64,000 bases of DNA from Icerya purchasi (GCA_039619475.1 CM077115.1:26921083-26985082); one strand, 5' to 3'. Positions 12,291-24,788 are shown, counted from the first letter of the stretch. Program-made: numbers and translations. Notes: generated by a model not told the origin, from the sequence alone.

Positions 12291-13009
12291 AGTGTTAAAT
12301 TTAAAATTATCGCCCGGTTCCGGACCGAGCTATTTGGTCGAATTGTTTTTTTTTGGTTTACTTTCTATTTCGACAATTTTTCTTCAAATTTTTCAACAGT
12401 CGTCCGCTTATCTCTTAGAGCGATTCTATATTCGTATATAACAAAAATATCTTTAAAAAATAAATAACACTTTCCGTAGCTGTTGCGTTTGAAGACCGAA
12501 TTTGAGATAAGCAACGAAATAATAATACGTTTTGACTACTCGAATAGAAAACAATGGAATAACGGAAAATGATAAAAAAATAGGTACAATGTACAAAACC
12601 CTCTATAACTTATGCATCGGGACGAAAAATAATTCGTAATATCATCATAACGTCACACCTTTCGTGGTAATAATAACACCTGACCAAACACCTACACACA
12701 TGCTTTTACTTAAAGTTCGTAACAAAACAAGTAGTATGTATAAAAGTAGCGTAAAGGCCGTATGGCAAATACAACGCGACAGATTCATTAATATAGGCAG
12801 TAGTATCATTTGTGGAAGCACGGGAAGAGCAGTTGCTCCCTAAAAGTTTTAAATTTAAAAAAATCATTAATAATTATTCTGGACTTAAATTTTCCATATA
12901 CGTTGCGTTTTCTTAATTGCGATTAAAATTTTTTTATTTTTACTTCGACTATAATTTTTTTTTATTATTATTATTATATATTTATTTCGCATTGAAATGA
13001 ACAAAACTA

Positions 13010-13085
13010 CATTCTTTTTTTAACCTCTTCTTTGGGCACGCCAGCTAAGGGCCTACACCCAAAAACAGCACATAAACAAATGTGT
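13010..13085 (-). mobile_element. Family A-like LINE 3' end fragment
   Basis: Minus strand reads TGGGTGTAGGCCCTTAGCTG, then GCGTGCCC and an A-rich tail, matching the pattern of the family A LINE termini at 13930 and 56230 with substitutions. No coding sequence remains. 12290-13010 and 13085-13915 on either side show nothing recognisable. Confidence 0.45.
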
Positions 13086-13928
13086 AGTGTAAAATATATA
13101 GAAGTTATAAACGAAAAATATATATAATAAATAGCTTCTTTTTTTTCCCGCCTGGCATCTAAACAATATGAGACTACTTTCAACATATATTCACTCTAAA
13201 CTGAAAATAACGTCTTTTTTTCAAACATATAAAATAAAATTAAAAAAAATAAATAAATAGAATAGGATAAAAATAAATAAATAAATAAAATGAAACAAAA
13301 ATAATAATAATCCAGACAACCGTCATCTAAACCACAATGTTGCAATCGACAATGAACCTGAATACGGTAACCAAAGCCTGGTGGTCCTCACAACAAAGTA
13401 AATTCTGAATATTATATAAGGTAAAAAAACCGACAGTGAAATTATGCGCCTGAAAACAATATATTTCTGCGACTATTAAATAATTTACAAGAAAATAACA
13501 AATGATTGATGCTCTCCGAGTAATTAATCGTATCGCGACCGTTGTAAATCAGATTTGACGTTTGATTTTAAAAATTTTGAGTAACTCGCGCACGTTCTAT
13601 ACGAAGACGACAGAGCAAGGTAACTAATAAAGGCTCCTCTCAGGAATAGTTATTGGCACATGTTAGTGTATCACGGTCTTGCGATTGGACTGCATTTATC
13701 TAGGTTTGAGTTATTCTTTATATTTATACAATTTCGTCAATGGTCTCTTTTAATTTTTCGAAACAAATTGGTAGAAGACATGTAAGGATATGGGACGCTT
13801 CCGGAAGCAGCTTCCTTGGCCAACGGATCGACATTATCATTCCTCTCTATTCCACGGTGACTTGAAATCTAACAAAATTTCAAATTTATTCCTTTACTTA
13901 AGACATTTATTTCTTATTTCATATACCA

Positions 13929-14768
13929 ATACTTTTTTTTTTTTTTTTTTTTTGGGCTCGTCAACCAAGGACCTTTACCCAGAAACAAAAGGTAAGGAAA
14001 AAAGTCGGTTATATTTTGATCCGATTAGAAATTTTATCTAAAAAGGAATAAATAGCAGGAATAATTTAGTGGGGAAGGAAAGGACAGGATATAGGAAGCA
14101 CAATAAGAAGGAGTAGGAAGTCTAAACTTCAGCAAATAAGAATACAAGGCAGAACGCTCCACGGAGAGAGATGAATACTGGAAAAACACATGATCGGCGT
14201 CGCAAATAACTGCATCATCTGAATGATGGAGAGGACAGTGTGGAGAAGAAATCAAGGAAAAACGAAATTTAGATAATGGCAGCAAAAAATGGCCGAAGCG
14301 CATACGAACAATGGAAACAACATCAGAACGCCGAAGGGAGGGATGCAAAAGAAACCATGAATATGCAGGAAGAGTAGGCTGAACTGACAGATGAAATGAA
14401 TAGTTATTAGAAAAAGAGGAAACACAGGTGTCCGACCAAAATCGGATATGAAAACTTTTACAAATTGACAGAAGGTTATCGGATGGAATTTTTTTAAAAA
14501 AAAGACGAGAGGAAGCAGCAGCAGCCCGAGCCAAGGAATCAGCCGCTTCATTGCCAAATATGCCCGAATGGCCAGGTACCCACAGCAGATCAATATTGAC
14601 TGAATGGAGATAGGAAAGATTGTGAATGAGTGAACGTATACGGAGGATAACAAAGTCACACGAATGATCAGGAAGGGGAGAGGATATGGCCTGAAGGGCG
14701 CTCAAAGAGTCAGAGATAATTAAAAATTTAGAGGAAAATTGATTCGAGGAAATGAAAATAATAGAGCG
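13929..14768 (-). mobile_element. 5'-truncated family A LINE (I/R1-like, RNase H-bearing) with target duplication
   Basis: The element starts on the minus strand at 14768 and ends in a poly-A (T-run from 13933). It is flanked by a 14-bp direct repeat TATTTCATATACCA (13915-13928 and 14769-14782), the target duplication of the integration; four bases (ATAC) lie between the left copy and the T-run. Only the 3' part of ORF2 and the 3' tail are present, as expected from incomplete reverse transcription. It is nearly identical to the copy at 56230-57050, so both derive from a recently active source. Confidence 0.92.
14034..14705 (-). pseudogene. RNase H and C-terminal part of family A LINE ORF2
   Basis: The 223-codon open frame begins inside RNase H and runs to the natural stop. 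Residues ~40-62 read LLWVPGHSGIFGNEAADSLA, the conserved end of a retroelement RNase H with its histidine and last aspartate. Towards the C-terminus RMRFGHFLLPLSKF is followed by a short HCP ... CDADH segment of the cysteine/histidine type seen at the ends of I-group LINE ORF2 proteins. The ATG is incidental: RT and endonuclease were lost with the 5' truncation. No frameshift is needed within the retained part. Confidence 0.85.
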
Positions 14769-14782
14769 TATTTCATATACCA

Positions 14783-16392
14783 GCGGGAATAATTTATAGC
14801 TAAATACGTCGTATTTTATTTCCGATCGTGAACTTAGGCTGTCACTGATAATTAGGTATATCTTTTATTAAAGGAACATGTAAAAACAACTTTTTATTCG
14901 GAAAATTTATAAATTTAAAACTAAATAACTAACATGTTTCGGGAGCGCACAGTCCCTGTCCCAATCTCCTAGGGAAAATATTGATTAAAGTACCCATTTC
15001 AGGTGTCCGATCAACTCATATACTGGCAGTACAGTTTGCAAGGACTCAGCAATATGCGTGTTCCCCTCTGCACGCCTTATTTATACTATACAAAACAAAC
15101 TAGAGAAAGAACATGATCAACTAGACATGTAATAGTCGTTCAGGGGAGTTTTTAAAAATCGTCAAGAATTTGACAACGTCTATCTGTTTTCGTTAAGAAT
15201 ATCTGTATGTGTGTAGGTGATTGGGTTTCATCTGTGTGCTTGTTTGTGTTCGTGTGTGTGTGTGTTCGTGCTTGAACATGTGAGTGTGTGGATATATTTT
15301 GGTACTGATTTGTATTTTTCATGTCACATACACGTATATAATTACTACTTTATATTAATTTTTTGCACACGTGCATATGAGTATATTTATTACGTTTAGG
15401 TATTGTTAATCGTACGATTTCTTTTATTTTCTTTTTTATCATATTGTGCTGCACAAGTAATTGGCGTAAGCTGTTGCACTGGCAAATTGTAAAATAAATA
15501 AATAAATATTCGTGGTATTTTATAAAGTTAAAATTATGCCGATACCAAGTGAGATTGTTAAAAACTCCAGAACCTTATCTATATCTATATTTTAAAAAGT
15601 AATCTCGTTCATCTATAGTCAATAGTTCGACAGTATAGATCGTCGCTTCATGGGCAACAGCTTAAATTTCTGTAACGTTATTCCTTTGATAAAAAAAAAA
15701 ACGGCATTGCTCAATTTTAGAACCATCAGTAAAAATTATAATAGAATCGTAATAATTGTTAAAATCACGAATTAATAATATGTATAAAACGGAAGATTTT
15801 GGTTTTTTGATTCTTTAAATAAGCTCGTATCAATACCTAGATGTAAAAAATTTATATCATAGTGAAATGCAAAGTAAAGCAATTAACGTATAAGCGCTGA
15901 ACTCTATATCTATAATATAAAGCTACATTCAGCACTTTTCATACGGCTTATTTTGGACAAATAATTCTGGTCGTTTACTTACAGACAGTCTAAACCCCCG
16001 CCCAAAAAAAACTAAAATAACGCCCCTGAATTTAAGCTAATCTTTTCAATAGAGAATCAGTATTGAGTCATCTACTATGAACGAATGAATTAAAGGAAAG
16101 TTTATTAAGTAATTCTACAAAATATCAAAGTAAAATAAAATACCCGTGCCAAGCATATTGACACAAATTTAATTTAAAAAGAAACATTCACCGTTACACG
16201 ATGGTTCTTATAGAAATATAGGAAAAAGCTAAATAAACCGAGGTCAGTAGCGTTGCACATTGATTCCCGGTTCTCCGGACATATTGAGTGTATAACTGAT
16301 TTAGTAAGCTGCCAAAGACACTCGTCTTTCTGCGTGATGAATTGTATCCTGTTTCTGAAAAAGTGCGATTATGACGCTGCGTGAGGTTTATA
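14783..16392. other. Unassigned DNA with possible decayed retroelement ends
   Basis: A minus-strand string CTCCCGAAACATGTTAG near 14935-14950 resembles a Penelope-type terminus but lacks a readable ribozyme core. At 15500-15512 a plus-strand (AAAT)n tail follows a GT-rich stretch and may be the 3' end of a LINE. Neither has coding remnants nearby. Confidence 0.35.
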
Positions 16393-16884
16393 CGGTGATT
16401 TTTTAAGAGTTAAGTTTTTCAGGTTGGCAGCACTGGTTGGTATTGGCGTCTAAACGTCATCTGTCAAAGTGAAAAGTTTTCAGTATACTCTGCCATTTCA
16501 TCATGGAAAGACTTACAAACGAGCAACGATTGTGATATGGTTGAAATTTATTATCAAAAACCAGTGCTCTGTGAAAAATGTGCATCGTTTGTATCGACCT
16601 GGTGAATCAACAATTCGTGCTGTTATCACCAAATTTCGCACCAAATTCACGAATTGTTGATTCACCAGGTCAATTACGACAACCATAATATGGTCGTTTT
16701 CACAGAGCACTGGTTTTTGATAATAAATTTCAACCATATCACAATCGTTGCTTATTTATAAGTCTTTCCATGATGAAATGGCAGAGTATACTGAAAACTT
16801 TTCACTTTGACAGATGACGTTTGGACGCCAATACCAACCAGTTCTGCCAACCTGAAAAACTTCAACTCTTAAAAAATCACCCGT
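16393..16884. mobile_element. Palindromic mariner/IS630-like remnant
   Basis: Two arms (about 16393-16622 and 16645-16884) are inverted copies of each other around a ~22-bp centre. Each arm starts with a TGATTTTTTAAGAG terminal sequence and contains the 5' end of a transposase gene. From the ATG at 16503 it reads MERLTNEQRL, and after a stop and small shifts the YYQK and TIRAVITKFRTKF segments, typical of an IS630/Tc1-mariner N-terminal DNA-binding region. A TA dinucleotide lies just outside both ends (16391-16392 and 16885-16886), as expected for this superfamily. The catalytic domain is absent, so this is a non-autonomous foldback derivative. Confidence 0.8.
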
Positions 16885-16886
16885 TA

Positions 16887-17521
16887 TTACACACCGATAT
16901 AATCTATTTTAATGAGCGATAAACCGACAGGAGCGTATGTGCATGTGATCTGTCATTTTTATTCTGAAGTAATTTCAGCACACATTGAATGTTTTAAAAT
17001 ATTTCGCGTGAAAAGCCGAGTGATATAGATTGCCCAATCAAATCGGGAACCGAAAATGATTCTAAGGAAGGTTGCTCGCGGATGAAATTTTAAGTTGTTG
17101 TTGTACCGGTTTAATTGTAAGCTAGGTTAGTTGATGTATACGATGAAAATCGACCGAATGCGATTGGTATTGTAATCCCGAAACTTATTTGGGGGGTTAC
17201 TTGTTCGCTGAGAAGCTGTCGAATTCCGGATTTATTTCAAATAAAACCAACAATCAATCGCAAAGTCCTCTTCGTTACAGAATAAGTAACGGAGGGTACA
17301 GTGAAAAAATTATCATACTTATTAACCTATCGGTAATCTATTTCCTTATTTGCTACAGTTAAATAACATAGACGATTAGCCATCGTCCGCGAAGTTAATT
17401 CACGATTGTTATCACTGCGCCCTGTATGTTCTCTTCAATAAAATAAAGAGCTGTTGTACGAGACCTGTGCGTAATTTGTACAGCGCTGTAACAAATTTAC
17501 AAGACAATTGTTTGTTGTTTT
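16887..17521. other. Unassigned DNA
   Basis: No recognisable coding content, repeat terminus or RNA gene. Confidence 0.4.
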
Positions 17522-18425
17522 TTTTTTTGTTTTTTTTTTTCTTGGTCACGTCAACAATGATACTTACCCAACGCAAAGAATTACACGTTATATACGGAAA
17601 AGATTAGAAATTGAGGAGATAAAGGCATGGGCACTAAAGGAGTAGGGAGGCCAAGGCTTAGAAGATTGGAATAAAGGGTAGCACGTTCGGAAGAAATAAA
17701 GGAGGAGCATTCCAATTCGCATGACAGGTGTATTTGAGCTATAGGGTCAAAGAGACACAAAGACAATTGAACGAGGGAAAAACGGAAAACAGAAGATGGA
17801 AGCACACTGTGATTGACCCGAGCCGAACTATAGGGGAAATAATAGAACGGCTAAGGTAGGGGAAATGATTAAAGCAGGGAAAGGAGGAAGGAATGGACCG
17901 TGTATAGAAAGGTAGAAGGATAGAGAATTTGGAAAGAAGGAAGGATAGAATTCGGTCCAAAAATCATGATGGGAGCGACGATAGAGGCAGTAAAGATTTT
18001 GAGCAGGAAATCTACTAATGAATCGGCCATTGGTCACACTCGAACGTGCTAAGGAGTCAACCAACTCTCGTTACCAGCAATGCCGCAATGACTGGGAATC
18101 CATAGTAAATCGGTTACGATAGAACGGGATGCAAATAAATTCCGAATTAAGGAGCGAATTTGAAAAATAATAGGATCAGTGACATGAATAGGAAAGGGAA
18201 AGAAGATATCGAATAAAACACTTTTCGAGTCCGAGGATAGGAGGAACCTAGGCATGTTATTTGTTGCGGATATAAAAAGGACTACCTGCAAGATAGCCAT
18301 GGATTCTTCGGCAAGGAAAATAGATGAAAAAGAGGGCAATCGAAAGGATTGGGCAATTGTTAGGTCATGCTGTAATAGATAAAGGGAGCCCATGTTGGAA
18401 CAGTTCATAGTACATGCCCTCTCAT
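17522..18425 (-). mobile_element. Family A LINE copy, 3' half, decayed
   Basis: Minus strand: SFRLPSFSSIF near 18350-18310 (RNase H start), LLWIPSHCGIAGNE near 18110-18065 (RNase H end), ARSSVTNGRF, HHDFW near 17965, then a C-terminal part and a 3' end reading GGGTAAGTATCATTGTTGAC and an A/T-rich tail at 17522-17550. The coding sequence is spread over three frames, so it is a pseudogene. It is clearly more diverged than the copies at 13929 and 56228 and belongs to an older subfamily. Confidence 0.8.
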
Positions 18426-18484
18426 TACTATGCCAATGTGCACTCTGAGTTTAACCCTAGTTTTTAAAAGCCTTAAGGGGGAAT

Positions 18485-18485
18485 T

Positions 18486-18546
<61 letters not shown>
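18485..18546. repeat. (TA)n microsatellite
   Basis: TA repeat with a single CA interruption. Confidence 0.95.
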
Positions 18547-18548
<2 letters not shown>

Positions 18549-18879
18549 CCAACGAGCATGGCGTCCTTAGCTACACTTCTATTTCACGTAGAATGACCAA
18601 GCACCAACCGTAACTGCACTACTTATCCACAACTAATGATTGTAATGACCCCCTTTTCTTCCATTCAACTGAAAGATGCTTATTTGAAAGTGAGCAGTTC
18701 CAAAGAGCAGATAAAGAAATAAAGTTATCACCGCGAAAACAACTACCCCTCGCATTGTTCAGCGTTTTCCCTATTAATTTTGTCGTGCATTGCAAATATG
18801 CAAATGGCACAATTACAGAACCCCTTTGGAGGTATCACAGTGATGTAATGGCCAAAATTTTAAGAATAAAAAGCTGAAA

Positions 18880-19985
18880 AATTCTTCAGCATAATATTGG
18901 GTTATGCTTCTACGTATCATGCTTCAAATGAGATGATTGAAATTACGGGGGTGGGAGTAGATAAAATTCCTAGTCAAGAAATTTTAATCATAGCGAGTGA
19001 CTTTCACGTTGTAATCGTAATTGTGGAAATGAGGGGACAATTACATGAAGTTATAGGCGAATATGGATTGGACCGACGCAGTGAAAGAACAAAACGCTTG
19101 ATTTAATTCGCGATAATAATCAGTTAACAAAATCAGAACACCATGTTTAAACTTTACCGGTGCAGACTCAGCAATGGCGCTAGATGGCCAAGATAGGAAT
19201 TACATTCTGGAAGCCATCATGTGAGGTTACAATAGTTTACCTCAGCTCAGTAAAGTATCGGTCCTGAAATTACGTGGCAGAATAACAGCTCCAACAGCAG
19301 GACCGCAGACGAGGCAAAAACTGGAAATTACAAATTAAGAAACAAGATTCGTACAAGAATTTAACCGAATCCCCGATTTCTCTACGAAAACCATTGTCGT
19401 CAGAAGATATAATGAGTCTTACTGAAAAAAGTAGAGATAACGAAAGGACCAAGAATAGAAGAGTAATTAAAGAATAAGAAAATGAAAAAGAGATAAGAAT
19501 GAATTTATTACCACCTCATGTGAAGAGTTACAGAAGCATCAAGAAAAATTCTAAGTAGAAAATTTAAATCGAAAATTTATTGGACAATAGAGAACAAACA
19601 ACAGATCTCAGCGAAATAATTGAAATATGTAAAGAGTGATTGCCAAGATTTATGTGATCACAAGAATACGCGTGTGAAGGTAATAAGCTTAGACCAGGAA
19701 CCGAAAATCAAAATCTTGAAAACGGAAATAGAAAAATCTATAAAGTGATTAAAGAATGGCATGACAGTTGGTACAAATGAGATCGTGGCGGAGTTTATAC
19801 AACCGATGGGAGAATCAGTATGAATGCACTACTTATTGTGTAATATTACATGGAAAACGGAGAAATGGCCAGAAAAATCGTATCTATACACATACCACCG
19901 TTCAAAAAAGGGTCAAAAGGCAGTGCAAAAATTGCAGAACAATTTCGCTCATTCCGCATTCGAAGTAATGTTGAAATGTTGATAC
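18880..19985 (+). pseudogene. RTE-type LINE, endonuclease and N-terminal RT part (left fragment)
   Basis: The plus strand reads an apurinic-type endonuclease segment (IPSQEILIIASDFHVVI ... GEYGLDRRSERTKRLI, 18950-19105). Further on come an IEKSIKWLKNGMTVGTNEIV-like stretch near 19730-19790 and FKKGSKGSA ... NCRTISLIPHSK near 19900-19965, the fingers part of an RTE-group RT. Stops and frame changes are frequent. The reading breaks off about 19985 and resumes at 21271, with a family B LINE between. The motif wording matches insect RTE elements. Confidence 0.75.
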
Positions 19986-21270
19986 AATTAAACGCAAAAT
20001 TATACCGATAATAACATTACGTTGTCCAGGTTGCTTGCACATGATCATTGTGATAATTGCTCCTCCGATTGTGTGCTACTTGAAGTTGTTAAGAGCTACA
20101 AATATCTGCGGTTAGTGATTGACAACGCATTGACATGGAAAATAATGCATATAAATAACCTCACTCTAAAAATAAGGCAATCCATACCAGCGCGTTATAT
20201 AGATTAAAATTTCTGATGCCCCGCGATGTAGTAAGGATATATTATAAGGTCTTAATATCGTCGAGGGTCCATTATGCTGTTCAAGTATGGGGTGAGGCAA
20301 AAAAATCGAAAATGAGTAAAATCAGCAATTTACTAGCGAGATGTCTGAAATTAATAACTCTCTCTATAAATCTGAGAAACAGGAATATTTCTGAACCTAT
20401 ATGGTGGATAGAAAATAAGGAACTACCTCCAAAAGCGATGTATTGTTATCGCAAGCTGCTAAAAGGTAAGTTGCAAGATGTGCAACTGCCATTAATGGAT
20501 AAGAAGCGAAGTACCAGAGTACCTAAAGAATTGTTCTTTCAATTCAGACGGGGGGTAATAATAAAATAAATAATGTCGAAGAAAATGTATTGATGAATTT
20601 ATTGTTAAATGTACCGAAGGAAATCTGGATAGAACCGCATTTAGCTGTTTTGGAAGGAAAAAATAAAAATTTGGTTAATTGCTTGGTTGCAGGGATAGGA
20701 GTAATAATTTGTAGTTTTCTTGGCCACCCCCCAAATACAATATAAAAGGGTATTCGGGCTTGCGTGCAAATAGAGCATAATTACACCTGTTTGATATTTG
20801 TATAGAGTATTTATTGTAGTTAACTATGTTGCGTTGGACGTATATTGTTCTGTTTTTAACATTAATAGCGTTACATTATGATTATTTCATCTGTGTTGTA
20901 TTTGTTCTGCCTGATTGTACTGTCTGGTTGTTTGTATGGCTTGGAATATGTTTTGCGGTGATACTATGTAATAATATTACTAGTTATAAATTTCCCGAGC
21001 GGAAGTGTATACGTTTTGTTAAGAGGATAAGATATTAGCTTCATTTATGAAGATTGTTGTTTTATTTTATGCGTTCGTGGTTTTGTGGCTATTGCAGTAG
21101 ATATGCCGATATGTATAATAATAGTAATAGCTTAGTTTATAGTAGGACGTTGATATTATATTGTACGTTATATTTATACAATAAACGATAATAAATGTTG
21201 TTGGAACACTCACAATATAGGCATTAGCCTCGTGGGACTCTTTACAGTTATTTCAAAAAAAAAAAAAAGT
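19986..21270 (+). mobile_element. Family B LINE (CR1/Jockey-like), 5'-truncated, inserted in the RTE
   Basis: Post-RT segment of a LINE ORF2: YKYLRLVIDNALTWKIMHIN near 20095-20150, the frame 20216-20569 (RIYYKVLISSRVHYAVQVWGEAKKS ... PIWWIENKELPPKAMY) and a 3' UTR closing with GGCATTAGCCTCGTGGGACT and an A-run (21257-21269). The closest relatives here are the copies at 46637 and 50426, which share the VWGEAKK, WWDNNKE and FYYSKLLRYK positions, but this one is much more diverged. Two frames and a stop at 20205 show that it is dead. Confidence 0.75.
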
Positions 21271-21800
21271 TATGGAGAGGAGGAAACAAATTTTGAACGA
21301 ACAAGTGGGTTTCATGAGAGTGACGCAAGGAAACTGATTTGAATTTTTAATAATAGGAATGTTTCGTGAACATGAGATACTGTTAATGTTTTATTACATT
21401 GATTTTAATAGAGATTTTGATAATGTCGCACGGAGCAAGTTGTGGTCAGTGCACATATAAATGGGAAGATCCAAACACATGTTTAACATAATGCAGGATT
21501 TATATGGTTAGCGTCGTCAGGATAGAGCAGAATTCGCAAACTAAATAATTTTGCAGTTCGACAAGGGTGCATTTTATCGTCCATGTTGTTTTATATTCGG
21601 AGCGTATCATGAGAATTGTAATGGATCAATGGGTGCGCGGTATATCTATAAGAGGACAAAAAATCTCAAATCTGCGACATGTAGATGACATCGCGTTAAT
21701 CGCGTGAAAGACTTAATGGAGTGATAACGTGTGAAAAGAATTACATAGTGCAGTGTGAAGAAAGTGGAAATGAGGTGGCCCTGTAGGACAACTTATAAGT
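21271..21800 (+). pseudogene. RTE-type LINE, central RT part (right fragment)
   Basis: Continues the RT left of the family B insertion: ERTSGFHESDARK-like, FIDFNRDFDNVARSKLWSV near 21405-21450, MGRSKHMFNIMQDLYG, a CILSSMLFYIRS segment and finally NLRHVDDIALI near 21670-21705. The catalytic YADD box reads HVDD here, so the tyrosine has been lost in a copy already full of stops. The order and wording are those of RTE-clade RTs. Confidence 0.75.
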
Positions 21801-21824
21801 ATCTGATATAATGAGAACATTTTG

Positions 21825-23345
21825 AGCGATTAGGGGAAAAAAGATAAAGGGACATGCAAAATAGTAGTAGATTCGGTGTAGAAAATTGAGCAGAAGTAAA
21901 AGAGTTTAAAGGATTCAGAATAATTTATAGGAGGACAGCTCTGAACATATTTCATTGACTCCTTTAGAGGAGTCGTCAGTGAAAATTGTAAAACAGTCGG
22001 GAAAACGAGAGGTTTATTTAAAAATTGCAGTCTAACAATATGCTCGACAAGATGCAAAAGCATAGAAAAACTGAGGGAGAAGTAAGACGATTTATCGTGA
22101 GTGAAAGTAGATAGTGAAAATTGGACGGAATGAGAGATAGGTTTTGATAGGTTTTGGAGTTTTATTGCCGAAAAAGCGTCAATTATGGTAGTTTGAAGAA
22201 TAAGAAAAAATTGAATAGGTAAACATTTAATAAAAAACCGGTAGCCTAGATTAGACCTTCGAATGAAAAGAGGAGGAATTTGGAATCGCGCGTGTAGAGC
22301 AGGGATCCGAGTAGAGTTTTTTGAGCTCTAAGATGGAGGCGGAGAAAGTATCTTGTTCACGATCGATTTTGGATATAAGAGATCTGAATTAATTTCCGTA
22401 GACAAAACAACAGTAATCGAGAAAAGAACGGATAAAGGATTTCTTAAACAGCAGGATGCAGGGATTACCTCGCCATTTTAGGAGAGGGACTTAATCAGGT
22501 TGCGCTTTTTGAAAAATAGCTGATGTGATAGTGGAATGAAAGACGACCGTGTCTAGAAAACCGCCAAATAATGAAAAGAGGGAATTGATAGAGGAAAGAA
22601 ATTAAAAAAATACATCAAAAAGGGCGAAGAATAAAAACAACAGTAGGAGATTTGGTGGGAGACATGAAAAGATAGATATTAGGCGTTTTCCAAGGTTTTG
22701 AGAGTTGACCCTTTAGATATTGTAACAAGAGAAATAAGTGGGGACGTCATCGGCAAAAAAAGAGAGAACGGTTTGGAGGCAAAGAAGAAATTCTGATAAA
22801 GTAGATATTGAATAAAGTTACGTTCGGGAGCAGGAACCCTATGATAATTGACGAAAAACTAGTCTAGCGGTGGGGTAGAGAGTAGAGAAAGAATGACGGT
22901 TTTACGATGAAAGAGCTGGTTAAGATCCTGGGGATATTAAAAGAAAACTATGCGAAAGGGACTATGCGGAGGAGACGGGCATTGCCAAAGGCTGGGGAGA
23001 TATAAAGAAAGGAAGCGAATATGTGTCTACCAAAAATGTACTAATAACATCGGGAAGGCCGGGGCAGAAAGTAAACATGTTATTTGGTAACAGATTATTA
23101 TAGTGTTCGACCTACCGCCAGACAAGATTTCTACTGATTAAATTTTCAAAAAGCTTTGTAACGCTGGAAACAACGATGATTGGCCGGTGGAAGGAGAAGG
23201 CGAAGGTATTCCAAGATGAATCATTAGAAGTGGACGAAGAAAGGAATTAAACAAGTTTAAGAAGAACCGAAAAGAAAAATCAACAAGGTTTTTGAGAATA
23301 GGAAAGGAAATTCCATCTATTCCGAGAACTACATGTATCTTCATG
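21825..23345 (-). pseudogene. Family A LINE reverse transcriptase, decayed
   Basis: On the minus strand the frame near 23335-23140 contains GIDGISFPILKNLVDFS, the RT fingers motif. Near 22760-22740 a FFADDV catalytic box is readable. Near 22320-22100 a connection segment (LLYTRDSKF, INAFSAIKLQ-like) aligns with the one in the family A copy at 48600-48760. The part near 22060-21830 belongs to the segment before RNase H. Several stops and shifts are present. The 3' end and RNase H are missing, and the element abuts the RTE remnant. Confidence 0.7.
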
Positions 23346-23527
23346 TTTTATATTAAACGTTTACAAACATTAAACTTATTAACAATAGTGTAAGAATATT
23401 AATATTAAATAATGTAAGTAAATGGTTGATATGTTTAAAAATTAAGTTTTACAAACATAAATAAATGTTGAAATTATTTCCGAAGAATAAAATAATGCAA
23501 CGTGATAAAACAATAAATTACCGCAAC

Positions 23528-24280
23528 CAGGCCGTACTGAGGGGGTTTTTCCGGGTTCAAACCCTCCTCCCCGAAATGTCTGCGAAATAATAACTGCTTG
23601 AATTAAATGGACCGAAATTCAGAATAAATTTATTTCATTTTAATTTTTGACAAAAAAAATTAAATTAAAATTTTTATGAATTCTATGGAAACGACTATTT
23701 TTTATTTGCTTTTATTGTAGTGTTCAAATATTGCATATACAATAATTGACTACAAGGCTTTGGTGTACCATTTATAAATAAATACATTTCATGATAACAC
23801 GCGCGCGCGCGCTCGTATATATATATATATAAACTCGGCCATTTTGGCCTCGCAAGGGGCTGTGCCCCTTGACCCCTCCTGCTTTCATTCATGTCTCTTT
23901 CTCTTCTATACATTGTATAAAATGATCAAAATTTACAACGTAATTCTTACTGGCATCAACACACACAAAAAATAACATAAACACAAAAATCCTATTCTAA
24001 CATTTACCTTCCGTTATATAAAATTAAGACATTTTTTCGTTACATTTTTCATTACATATTTCATTACATAAAATTGTGACATTTTTTAAATAACAATAAC
24101 AAAAATCCTACAAAATATAACAAACGTTACATAAAATTGGGACATTTTTCTGTGACATTTTTTTGGGACATTTTTTCGAGAATTACGTTGTAATTAATAT
24201 ATATAATATATATATATGTATAATTATAAAAATATTTTCGTAACTTCCCCCCCCGAAATTTTGGTCTAGATACAGCCTTG
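23528..24280. mobile_element. hAT-like non-autonomous element
   Basis: Begins CAGGCCGTACTGAGG and ends with the reverse complement of CAAGGCTGTATCTAG, imperfect terminal inverted repeats of the hAT type. The flanking octamers ACCGCAAC (23520-23527) and ATTGCAAC (24281-24288) match at 6 of 8 positions, consistent with an aged 8-bp duplication. Inside are G/C-rich subterminal strings, a (GC)n/(TA)n tract at 23799-23832 and tandem-like ACATTTTT/ATTACATAAAATT motifs near 24030-24180. No transposase is encoded. Confidence 0.6.
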
Positions 24281-24630
24281 ATTGCAACGGAAATGTATAT
24301 TTAATATAAGAAATAATAAGTAAGGAATCATCGAGTAAATAAATATAAATATTAAAAAAAAAACAGTATAATTACGGAGTAATGCATTTTATCATTAGCT
24401 ATGGTAATGTGATTAATGACATTTTCTCAGAATTTATTTAGATAAAATAGATCTCGGTAAAATTTAATAATTTGCAATCTAGAATTTATAATTATGTTTT
24501 AATATTTCTTCTTTAAACGGCAAACACGATTTTCTTTTTACATTACCTTAACAATTCGAACTGCATAAATATGTTCTCGATATCTATTTCTGCGAATCTG
24601 ACCGTTATATACATGTATATTTTCGGTGAC

Positions 24631-24788
24631 CGGACAAAAGCGCACAAGACAAAAGCGCACATGATAAAAGCGCTAACGGATAAAAGCGCACACGGACAAA
24701 AACGCACATGGACAAAAGCGCACGCGGATAAAAGCGCACACGGATAAAAGCGCACACGGACAAAAGCGCACACGGACAAAAGCGCACA
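24631..24788 (+). repeat. Subterminal 16-bp tandem repeat, left array (~10 units)
   Basis: Unit CGGACAAAAGCGCACA with variants (GGATAAAA, AGACAAAA, TGATAAAA; one unit has GCGCTA). The units nearest the element end are the most degenerate in spacing. Confidence 0.93.
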
